Shown: positions 1-5,251 of the stretch, piece by piece
Numbering within the stretch: position 1 is the stretch's first letter
How the letters are laid out: each line of letters opens with the position of its first letter
DNA from: Candidatus Hydrogenedentota bacterium
GTDB lineage: Bacteria > Hydrogenedentota > Hydrogenedentia > Hydrogenedentales > CAITNO01
Assembly: GCA_903822375.1 (NCBI GenBank)
Contig: CAIJOU010000069.1
Span: forward strand, 1 to 5,251
Length of the DNA: 5,251 nucleotides
Direction of reading: 5' to 3'
Notes under the pieces: model-generated
The model's database searches: none
Seen by the model: only the letters and a program-made list of their open reading frames with translations
Told to the model about the DNA's origin: nothing
Made by a program: the position numbers and the translations under genes

Positions 1-1862
1 CCGTCGACGGCGGGGCTCTTGATTACGGCCTCGACGGCCTTGGAGAGCAGGAGGAGGTCGTTGCTTGCCACAAGGTCCACGGGATTGCCCCGACTCCACC
101 AACCGGGCATGAACGTATCGAGTTCCTTGATGGTTTCGTCGGGCAGTTCAGGAACCTCAAGGCCGGCCTCCACGCAGGCGTCTGTGGCGATTACGCCCCA
201 GCCGCCCCCCTGCGAGACAATGCCGATGCGGCGTCCTTTGGGCAGGGGCTGTTCCGCGAACGCCGCGGCCACCTCCATTGCCTCGTAGGTGTCGTCGACC
301 ACGCTGACGCCAGCCTGACGGCAGGCCGCCCGAAACACACGTGTCTCGCTGGCCAGTGCGCCCGTGTGCGATTGGGCCGCTTTGAGTCCGGCGGCGCTCC
401 GTCCTCCTTTGATGAGCACCACGGGTTTGTGCGCCGAGGCGGTGCGCAGGCCTTCAAAGAAGCGCCTGCCCGCCTTGACACCCTCAACATACATGAGGAT
501 GGACGTTGTGCGCGGGTCCTCTGCAAAAAAGTCAAGGTAATCTTCGGTGTACGTGACCGCCTCGTTTCCACTGCTGATGAAGCGCGCCAGGCCCACCTGA
601 TGAAGCTGCGCCCAAGTCAGCACGGTTCCGCCGACATTGCCGCTTTGCGAAACGAGGGAGAGTCCGCCCGGCTCGGGATAGCGCGCGAGCATGCCGCAGA
701 ACAGGTTGTGCGGCGCGGGACTGGCAACGCCGGCACAGTTGGGCCCCGCCAGGAGCAGCCCGGTTTCCCGTGCAATGGCGGCTATCTCCTCCTGGAGCAA
801 GCGGGCACCGCTGTCTTCCAGTTCGCCGAAACCGGCTGTGATTACAACCACGGCCTTAATGCCCTGTGCGGCGCATTCACGGACGGCTGCGGGAACCGCG
901 GGGGGCGGAATCACGATGAGCGCGAGGTCGGGAACTTCGGGCAGGTCGGCCACGCTCGGGAAGCAGGGAACGCCAAGCAGTTCCGGGTGCTTTGGGTTTA
1001 CCCCGTAGAGCCGGCCGCGATAGCCGCCTTCCAGTGTGTTGAACAGGATGCGAAAACCCCACTTTACAGGCGCGTCGGACGCGCCGATGATGACGACGCT
1101 GGATGCTTCAAAGAGTGCCCTGAACTGGTCCGTACTGAACGTGGGCGCGATCGATTCCACCGGCGTCGGTGCCGCCGCCGAAGCGGAAAGCGATATCAAT
1201 GCGTCCACGGCGACGGGGATGCCGTCCTCAATGATGAGCGGGTTGATGTCGATGTGGGAGACGCAGGGGTGGTCATTGAGAATCCGGCCCACGGCGCGCA
1301 AGGTTTCGGACAGCGCGGGCATGGACACCGGGACATCTCCACGGAACCTTTCAAACATGCGGCTCCCGCGCAATTCAGAGACCATCTCGCACGCGTCCCG
1401 GTCGTCCAGGGGGGAGAGACGGAACGATACGTCGGCCGTCGCCTCGACCGCGATGCCCCCGACACCGAGCATAACGTACGCGCCAAAGGCGGTGTCACGG
1501 GCGCCGCCGACGATGATCTCGCGCCGGCCCGCGGCCATGCGCTGAACAAGGACCGCAGGCATCCCGGCATCCAGGACTTCGCGGGCCGCCGCCTCGACAG
1601 CCGCGGCATTGGGCAGGTTCAAGTGTACCAGCCCACGGTCGGATTTGTGCGCGAGGTCGGGAGAGCACCCTTTGACCACCGCCGGATAGCCCTGTGCGTT
1701 TGCCAAAGCGACCGCCTCCGCCGGGTGGTGCGCCATGGCCTCGTCGATGGTGCTCACTCCGTACGCGGCAAGCAGGCGCTTCGAATCATACTCGGACAGG
1801 GACTGCTGATTGTGGTCCAATGCATGCTTCAACAACGTATTCACGCTGATATTATTGTGCAT
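1..1862 (-). CDS. ADP(NDP)-forming acyl-CoA synthetase, fused beta-alpha type, C-terminus cut by window start
   Basis: Reverse-strand translation gives 620 uninterrupted codons plus 2 bases from ATG 1862-1860, open to the window edge. The family interconverts acyl-CoA + ADP + Pi with free acid + CoA + ATP (acetate in the best-known members) through phosphohistidine intermediates in the cytoplasm. The order is an ATP-grasp (beta) half at about residues 20-225, a CoA-binding Rossmann domain at about 245-375 and a succinyl-CoA-ligase-like domain at about 395-535. A further domain starts near 543 and is truncated. Visible motifs are AHKSD with H72 (the beta-side conserved His), DINPL (205-209), VVIIGAS (257-262), AGPNCAG (372-378) and SHTGA with H499 (the expected alpha-side phosphohistidine). 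The usual length is near 700, so roughly 80-100 residues are missing. ATG 1862 is preferred: an AAGGA lies 10 bases upstream and a promoter just beyond. The frame stays open upstream to a TAA at 2126-2124 but has no ATG there. Substrate cannot be read from sequence. Confidence 0.93.
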   Translation of the reverse strand, partial: MHNNISVNTLLKHALDHNQQSLSEYDSKRLLAAYGVSTIDEAMAHHPAEAVALANAQGYPAVVKGCSPDLAHKSDRGLVHLNLPNAAAVEAAAREVLDAGMPAVLVQRMAAGRREIIVGGARDTAFGAYVMLGVGGIAVEATADVSFRLSPLDDRDACEMVSELRGSRMFERFRGDVPVSMPALSETLRAVGRILNDHPCVSHIDINPLIIEDGIPVAVDALISLSASAAAPTPVESIAPTFSTDQFRALFEASSVVIIGASDAPVKWGFRILFNTLEGGYRGRLYGVNPKHPELLGVPCFPSVADLPEVPDLALIVIPPPAVPAAVRECAAQGIKAVVVITAGFGELEDSGARLLQEEIAAIARETGLLLAGPNCAGVASPAPHNLFCGMLARYPEPGGLSLVSQSGNVGGTVLTWAQLHQVGLARFISSGNEAVTYTEDYLDFFAEDPRTTSILMYVEGVKAGRRFFEGLRTASAHKPVVLIKGGRSAAGLKAAQSHTGALASETRVFRAACRQAGVSVVDDTYEAMEVAAAFAEQPLPKGRRIGIVSQGGGWGVIATDACVEAGLEVPELPDETIKELDTFMPGWWSRGNPVDLVASNDLLLLSKAVEAVIKSPAVD

Positions 1863-1872
1863 ACTGCTATAA

Positions 1873-1877
1873 TCCTT
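1873..1877 (-). promoter_or_regulatory. Ribosome binding site of the acyl-CoA synthetase gene
   Basis: AAGGA on the minus strand, 10 bases before the ATG at 1862. The spacing is slightly long but usable. It supports this start over non-ATG starts further upstream in the same open frame. Confidence 0.5.
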
Positions 1878-1892
1878 GGTTGAGGAGGCAAC

Positions 1893-1921
1893 ACTATACT
1901 GTTCCCGCGCATTAAAGTAAA
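1893..1921 (-). promoter_or_regulatory. Sigma70-like promoter for the acyl-CoA synthetase gene
   Basis: Read on the minus strand, a TTTACT -35 element (1921-1916) is followed by a 17-base spacer and a TATAGT -10 element (1898-1893, 5 of 6 consensus bases). A start about 7 bases downstream would leave a leader of roughly 24 bases that still contains the ribosome binding site at 1877-1873. The geometry fits the ATG at 1862 and argues against a longer N-terminus. It was found by eye; no transcript data. Confidence 0.5.
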
Positions 1922-2170
1922 CCTGCTCAGCGACATCTTCCGGGGCCCGTAATGGAACCCCAGCGCTTCTTGAACCGAGAACGTGCGCGGGTACGAATCC
2001 CTCAGGCGTCACCCATGTCCAAGACAACGAACAGGCGGTCTGCACGCTTGTGCTGGTCCAACATAAGGCAATGGGACTGTATTCCAATGGCGGGGATTGC
2101 CCTGCTACTATTGCGCATGCGGTTTACAGGACCTCCGTGCCACTGCCGTCCTGCCGGGAAACATCAAGTA

Positions 2171-2176
2171 AAGGGA
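2171..2176 (+). promoter_or_regulatory. Ribosome binding site that sets the hydrolase start
   Basis: AAGGGA ends 8 bases before ATG 2185. The reading frame is open further upstream, with a GTG at 2050 and an ATG at 2071. Neither has a well-placed ribosome binding site, and the upstream codons fall outside the DUF5060 domain, so this site decides the start. Confidence 0.6.
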
Positions 2177-2184
2177 CAGGTTCT

Positions 2185-3780
2185 ATGAAAGCTTTCTTCG
2201 TGGCGTGCAATTGCGTACTGGAATTGTGTTTCCATTCCCAGGCGAAGTACGCGGACCCCTACAACCAGGTGGTTATGGACGTACAATTCAAGGGTCCGGA
2301 CGGGGTCGTTATGCAGGTGCCCGCCTTCTGGGCCGGCGACGAAGAATGGAAGGTTCGTTTCGCTGGCCAGCAGGCGGGGGAGTATTCGTTTCAAACGATA
2401 TGCTCAAACGCTGCAGACGGGGGCCTGCACGGGCAGACGGGGACGGTTTCCGTGCGGCCCTATGAGGGGGCCAACCCGCTGATGACCCATGGACGGTTGC
2501 GCGTTGCCCCAGACCGACGCCATTTTGAGCAGGCCGACGGCACACCGTTCTTCTGGGTGGGGGACACGTGGTGGATGGGCCTTTGTTCACGGCTGGACTG
2601 GCCGCGCGGGTTTCAACTGCTGACAGCCGACCGCGCCGCAAAGGGCTTCAACGTGGTGCAGATAATCGCCGGGCCCTATCCCGACATGGATGCCTTCGAC
2701 CCGCGCGGAGCGAGTGAGGCGGGTTTTCCGCTCACGGAGGGGTTCGAAAGGGTCAACCCAGCCTACTTCGACCTTGCGGACCTCAAGATAGGGCACCTGG
2801 CCCATTCGGGCATCATGCCGTGCATCGTGGGAATGTGGGGCTACTACATGCCGCGGATGCACGTCGAGAAAGCCAAACTGTTTTGGCGCTATCTCGTGGC
2901 GCGGTACGGCGCCTATCCCGTGGTGTGGTGCATCTGCGGCGAGGGGGCAATGCCCTATTACCTGTCCAAAACGCCCAAGGAGGATGCCGCCGAGCAGCGC
3001 AAGGGATGGTCGGAGGTGATGGCCTACGTGCGCCAGATCGACGGGTTCCACAACCTGATCGGGATTCACCCCACCCACTACGGCCGCGAACAGGTCGAAG
3101 ACCCGGCGCTCATGGATTTCGAGATGCTACAGACCGGCCACAGCGACCTCGACAGCGTTGGCGGCACGGCGGAGACGGTCATGACTGCCTTCGGCCGCAA
3201 GCCGGTCATGCCCATCGTCAACGCGGAGGTGAACTACGAGGGCATCATGGGCCGCTGCTGGCAGAATGTGGTGCGCATGTGCTTCTACGACAGCGTGCTC
3301 AACGGAACGGCGGGACACACCTACGGGGCAAACGGCATCTGGCAGATGAGCACGGTCGAGCATCCCTACGGTCCCTCGCCCCACGGCCGATGCTGGGGAA
3401 ACACGCCCTGGGAAGAGGCCTATCAGTTACCCGGCTCGCGCCAGGTGGGGCTTGGCGGGCAGTTCATCCACCGGTTCCCGTGGTGGGAGATGGAGCAGCA
3501 TCCTGAATGGGCGGAGCCAACTTGGGACAAGAAAAACGTCTACTCCTGCACCACTGCCGGGATTCCCCGCAAACTGAGAATCGTTTATGTGCCCCTGTTG
3601 TGGGACCCGCCGATGATTAAGAGCCTCGAAGCGGATGTGAAGTACGAGGCGTCCTATTTCAATCCGTGCACGGGCGCTGACATTCCGTTGGGAGCAGTCA
3701 ATCCTGATTCGGACGGCGATTGGCGGGCGCCCCTGCCGCCGGAGGTGCATGACTGGCTCTTGGTGTTGCGGGCGGTGTGA
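2185..3780 (+). CDS. DUF5060 / DUF4038 apiosidase-like putative glycoside hydrolase
   Basis: A 531-residue protein with three parts. An N-terminal DUF5060 beta-sandwich (about 8-90) has the typical PAFWAGDEEWKVRF stretch followed by a GEY motif. A DUF4038 TIM-barrel (about 100-445) carries FFWVGDTWW (D127), GFNVVQ and GHTYGANGIW (377-386). A C-terminal collagen-binding-like beta domain covers about 450-531. DUF4038 relates to CAZy family GH140, whose characterised member removes apiose from rhamnogalacturonan-II; many relatives have unknown substrates. By analogy with clan GH-A barrels, E253 in WCICGE is the candidate acid/base and E348 in NAEVNYEG the candidate nucleophile; this is inference. 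The DUF5060 strand starts about 10 residues after the Met and there is no hydrophobic leader, so the protein looks cytoplasmic, whereas many relatives are secreted. Length and domain set are complete. It stands alone: divergent from the synthetase and 234 bases before the next gene. The exact glycan is unknown. Confidence 0.88.
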   Translation: MKAFFVACNCVLELCFHSQAKYADPYNQVVMDVQFKGPDGVVMQVPAFWAGDEEWKVRFAGQQAGEYSFQTICSNAADGGLHGQTGTVSVRPYEGANPLMTHGRLRVAPDRRHFEQADGTPFFWVGDTWWMGLCSRLDWPRGFQLLTADRAAKGFNVVQIIAGPYPDMDAFDPRGASEAGFPLTEGFERVNPAYFDLADLKIGHLAHSGIMPCIVGMWGYYMPRMHVEKAKLFWRYLVARYGAYPVVWCICGEGAMPYYLSKTPKEDAAEQRKGWSEVMAYVRQIDGFHNLIGIHPTHYGREQVEDPALMDFEMLQTGHSDLDSVGGTAETVMTAFGRKPVMPIVNAEVNYEGIMGRCWQNVVRMCFYDSVLNGTAGHTYGANGIWQMSTVEHPYGPSPHGRCWGNTPWEEAYQLPGSRQVGLGGQFIHRFPWWEMEQHPEWAEPTWDKKNVYSCTTAGIPRKLRIVYVPLLWDPPMIKSLEADVKYEASYFNPCTGADIPLGAVNPDSDGDWRAPLPPEVHDWLLVLRAV

Positions 3781-3824
3781 ACTTTTCAGGTTGAGTTCGC
3801 TTTGGGTCCCTGACGGAGGAAGGT

Positions 3825-3844
3825 GCAGCATGTTCACATGCTGT
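3825..3844 (+). terminator. Hairpin, possible terminator of the hydrolase gene
   Basis: A perfect 7-base stem CAGCATG/CATGCTG with a TTCA loop, extendable by one G-T pair, starts about 45 bases after the hydrolase stop codon. No T-run follows it (the next bases are TGGCGAAGC), so it does not meet the intrinsic terminator model. It may be a 3' stabilising hairpin, a weak terminator or a dyad-symmetric protein site. The location is the main reason to call it a terminator. Confidence 0.3.
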
Positions 3845-4003
3845 TGGCGAAGCGGAAGAGGCTTTGGCCCCACTGCATGACACACGAATTCCGGGGTCGA
3901 ATCACGGTTTCCGATGATATGGCTGTTCCACCGGGTCAAACAAGAGATGAATGTGTTTGGTGGTTTGTTTAAACATCTTGGGAAATGCCAAAATGAGCGT
4001 GGC

Positions 4004-4008
4004 GAAGG
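4004..4008 (+). promoter_or_regulatory. Ribosome binding site pointing to a TTG start
   Basis: GAAGG lies 6 bases before TTG 4015, good spacing for initiation. The frame is closed upstream by TGA at 3994-3996, so TTG 4015 and GTG 4054 are the plausible starts. GTG 4054 has a weaker AAGG about 10-12 bases upstream. Confidence 0.45.
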
Positions 4009-4014
4009 TGTGCT

Positions 4015-4680
4015 TTGCTAGAAGGTTTCGAACAGGATAAGGCGAATACAAAAGTGGACTGCAGCAGACGACAAGCATTGCGGATCGGACTGGCGGCTTT
4101 TGCGGGCGGACTGGCCGCGCGGGCAAATGCGGCAAGCGGGAACCCGGAGCTGTTGACGGGCCTGCTGAAGGCGCACGAACAAAAGTTGGATGAAGACGCG
4201 CGCTACACCCAATGTGCGCTCAAGGCGGCGGAGGAAGGGTACGCCCAGGTTGCGGCCCTGTTTCGCGCCTCGGTTGCGTCCGCGAAGGTGCACTCACGCA
4301 GCCTTGCCTCCCTGATCAAGGAACAGGGCGGCACGCCGAAGGCCGACGGTGCAAAACCGACTGCGGCGTCCACGAAGGACAATCTCGCCGTTGCCGCCAA
4401 GGACGCGTCCTACGAGGCCGAAACCATGTACCCCAATTTAATCAAAGAGGCCCAGGCTGAGAATAACGGCATTGCCGTTCGGGCGCTGAGTTATGCCAAG
4501 GCGGCGGTTACGGAGCATGTGAAGCTGTATAACAGTGCTCTGGACCACTTGGAGGAGTGGAAGGTGGCAGGCAAGACTTTTTATGTGTGCCCGGTGTGCG
4601 GGATCGCCACGATGGGAATGTCGACGGAGGTATGTCCAATCTGCCATACCCCCAAGGGCATGTTTACGAAAATTGTCTGA
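4015..4680 (+). CDS. Tat-signal rubrerythrin-like protein with degenerate diiron site
   Basis: A 221-residue protein if TTG 4015 is used, 208 if GTG 4054. Rubrerythrins reduce peroxide at a diiron site in a four-helix ferritin-like domain, fed by electrons from a rubredoxin domain. In order: a twin-arginine signal (SRRQAL, R18 R19), a hydrophobic stretch (24-35) and a likely cleavage after ANA at 39; a ferritin-like domain (about 45-183); and a rubredoxin knuckle (188-221) with C192, C195, C207 and C210. The helix starting NLAVAAKDASYEAETMYP matches the family well. Set by eye against Desulfovibrio vulgaris rubrerythrin, E20, E53, E94 and E127 become K57, A90, A131 and V165, while E97, H56 and H130 persist as E134, H93 and H168. 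A classical diiron centre is therefore unlikely, although nearby acidic residues might substitute. The Tat signal implies folding with metal in the cytoplasm before export. GTG 4054 would give the shorter n-region usual for Tat signals. It is probably cotranscribed with the DUF2231 gene 40 bases downstream. Confidence 0.85.
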   Translation: MLEGFEQDKANTKVDCSRRQALRIGLAAFAGGLAARANAASGNPELLTGLLKAHEQKLDEDARYTQCALKAAEEGYAQVAALFRASVASAKVHSRSLASLIKEQGGTPKADGAKPTAASTKDNLAVAAKDASYEAETMYPNLIKEAQAENNGIAVRALSYAKAAVTEHVKLYNSALDHLEEWKVAGKTFYVCPVCGIATMGMSTEVCPICHTPKGMFTKIV

Positions 4681-4706
4681 ACCATCCCGGACAGGGCCCA
4701 ACTGAC

Positions 4707-4713
4707 AAGGTGA
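4707..4713 (+). promoter_or_regulatory. Ribosome binding site of the DUF2231 gene
   Basis: AAGGTGA lies 7 bases before ATG 4721, a strong match with ideal spacing. It fixes the start of the truncated downstream gene and gives it its own initiation site within the presumed operon. Confidence 0.6.
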
Positions 4714-4720
4714 CGGGTTT

Positions 4721-5251
4721 ATGGATAACGGAGCAAGGTCATTTTGGGGACTGGCGGCTGTTTGGCTGGTGCCCGTTCTGGTCGTTGGGATTTCGACCCT
4801 TGCCTGCGCGGCGCCCGAAAACGCGGGTCAATCCGACAACGGAGCCGCCGTTGCGGCGCCGGAAGCAACAGGCGCGCAGGGGACCGCGGGGGGGGCTTCC
4901 ATATCCATGGCGCACGCCGTCGATTTCGCCGGCAAAATCCATCCTATGGTGCTCCATTTTCCGATTGTGCTGGTTCTGACGGCCCTGCTGGCCGAGTTTC
5001 TGGGGTTACTCTTGGGCAGGGCAATGTTCTTCCAGATGGCACGCTTCGCATTGATTCTTGCCGCACTGTCCGTTGTGGTTGCTGTGCCGCTGGGCTGGGC
5101 GGCGGCCGTTTCGAAAGAGTATGCCGAGGATTATCTGCGCATGTTGTGGCTGCACCGGTGGTTTGGAACCTTCGCAGGGGTTCTGGTTGTGCTTGTCGCG
5201 TGCCTGTCCCAACTCGCGCATGTACAGCGCCAAAAAGTGTCCATCCGGGCG
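4721..5251 (+). CDS. DUF2231 family membrane protein, C-terminus cut by window end
   Basis: An open frame of 177 codons from ATG 4721 to the last base, without a stop. It begins with a signal-like hydrophobic segment (about 8-28) ending TLACAAPE, which could be cut by signal peptidase I after ACA; C29 is not in a good lipobox. A linker rich in Ala, Gly, Gln and Asn (31-62) follows. The DUF2231 core begins near 68 with IHPMVLHFP (73-81; H74, H79), the family hallmark, then three membrane segments at about 77-99, 107-129 and 148-166, with WLHRW (H145) before the third. DUF2231 proteins have no established biochemical role. In Planctomycetes and relatives the domain is often joined to a planctomycete-type cytochrome c domain, so a haem domain beyond the window is possible but unseen. 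The gene is 40 bases after the rubrerythrin-like gene on the same strand, so the two are probably one operon. Confidence 0.82.
   Translation, partial: MDNGARSFWGLAAVWLVPVLVVGISTLACAAPENAGQSDNGAAVAAPEATGAQGTAGGASISMAHAVDFAGKIHPMVLHFPIVLVLTALLAEFLGLLLGRAMFFQMARFALILAALSVVVAVPLGWAAAVSKEYAEDYLRMLWLHRWFGTFAGVLVVLVACLSQLAHVQRQKVSIRA

Larger units (their letters stand above)
1863..2184. other. Divergent intergenic region (322 bases)
   Basis: This is the gap between the divergently oriented synthetase and hydrolase genes. It holds the minus-strand promoter and ribosome binding site described separately, a degenerate tRNA-like stretch at 1932-2010, and the ribosome binding site of the plus-strand gene at its right end. 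A perfect TATAAT occurs on the plus strand at 1868-1873, but no -35 element sits at a suitable distance. I found no convincing plus-strand promoter close to the hydrolase. Short frames are open on both strands, but none has a credible start, ribosome binding site or recognisable product. Confidence 0.6.
3781..4014. other. Intergenic region between hydrolase and rubrerythrin-like gene
   Basis: These 234 bases are less GC-rich than the flanking genes, most clearly at 3935-4000. They contain the hairpin at 3825-3844, an imperfect inverted pair CAAACA/TGTTTG (3937-3942 and 3954-3959), an 8-base palindrome GTTTAAAC at 3967-3974, and the ribosome binding site of the next gene. Short frames here have no ribosome binding site or family resemblance. 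A promoter for the downstream gene pair is expected here, but I could not find a convincing -35/-10 pair. Confidence 0.55.

Noticed and set aside
1381..1450. Possible frameshift in the synthetase at a run of six C on the minus strand near 1420.
   Set aside because: Careful reading keeps the frame: the residues continue FRLSPLDDRDA into the expected family sequence with no shift.
1868..1873. A perfect TATAAT on the plus strand.
   Set aside because: No -35 element lies 15-19 bases upstream, and it is more than 300 bases from the nearest plus-strand gene. The minus-strand promoter at 1893-1921 is better supported.
366..1883. A 505-codon open frame on the plus strand, opposite the acyl-CoA synthetase.
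   Set aside because: The minus-strand frame encodes a continuous family protein with all expected motifs. The antisense frame has no recognisable domain and is rich in Arg, Gly and His, as expected from the complement of GC-rich codons.
1863..2123. N-terminal extension of the acyl-CoA synthetase: the minus-strand frame stays open for 87 codons upstream of 1862.
   Set aside because: It has no ATG and no ribosome binding site, it would include the -35/-10 elements, and the family normally begins close to the LLAAYGV stretch found about 30 residues after ATG 1862.
2050..2184. A 45-residue N-terminal extension of the hydrolase from GTG 2050 or ATG 2071.
   Set aside because: Neither start has a properly spaced ribosome binding site, the extension is not hydrophobic or domain-like, and AAGGGA sits at the right distance from ATG 2185.
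1952..2188. A 78-codon plus-strand frame containing RVRIPQASP.
   Set aside because: That peptide pattern is what a tRNA T-arm gives when translated, a known source of false proteins. No ribosome binding site or family match.
2587..3078. A 163-codon minus-strand frame and several others (for example 2820-3506 plus, 3427-3939 minus) overlapping the hydrolase.
   Set aside because: They are shadows of the 531-residue hydrolase. None has domain resemblance.
3902..4135. A 77-codon minus-strand frame across the intergenic region upstream of the rubrerythrin-like gene.
   Set aside because: It overlaps the start of the rubrerythrin-like gene on the opposite strand, has no ribosome binding site that I could see, and matches no family I recognise.
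4557..4979. A 140-codon plus-strand frame spanning the end of the rubrerythrin-like gene and the start of the DUF2231 gene.
   Set aside because: It is an out-of-frame reading of two genes with clear family motifs and their own ribosome binding sites.

Overview
This is a GC-rich bacterial window of about 5.25 kb with four protein-coding genes, two of them cut by the window edges. No mobile element, CRISPR array, rRNA or functional tRNA could be supported. The gene mix suggests a free-living bacterium of the Planctomycetes/Verrucomicrobia/Lentisphaerae or Hydrogenedentota kind. It includes a DUF5060 + DUF4038 apiosidase-like hydrolase, a Tat-exported rubrerythrin relative and a DUF2231 membrane protein. 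That placement is inferred from family distribution only, without any marker gene.

Layout: (1) Minus strand, 1862 to beyond base 1: an ADP(NDP)-forming acyl-CoA synthetase with fused subunits in beta-alpha order, its C-terminus lost at the window start. A sigma70-like promoter lies just upstream. (2) 1863-2184: a divergent intergenic region with that promoter and a degenerate tRNA-like stretch. (3) Plus strand, 2185-3780: a signal-less DUF5060/DUF4038 putative glycoside hydrolase with a C-terminal collagen-binding-like beta domain. (4) 3781-4014: an intergenic region with one clear hairpin. (5) Plus strand, 4015-4680: a Tat-signal rubrerythrin-like protein. Its rubredoxin knuckle is intact, but four of the glutamates that should hold the diiron site are replaced. 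(6) Plus strand, 4721 to beyond base 5251: the N-terminal 177 residues of a DUF2231 membrane protein, probably in one operon with gene 5.

Functionally the window holds three units. The synthetase makes ATP from an acyl-CoA, or runs in reverse. The hydrolase would trim a glycan inside the cell, or outside it by an unrecognised export route. The rubrerythrin-like/DUF2231 pair looks like a small envelope redox unit. The most unusual observation is the loss of diiron ligands in the rubrerythrin relative. The three units have no obvious link beyond being neighbours.
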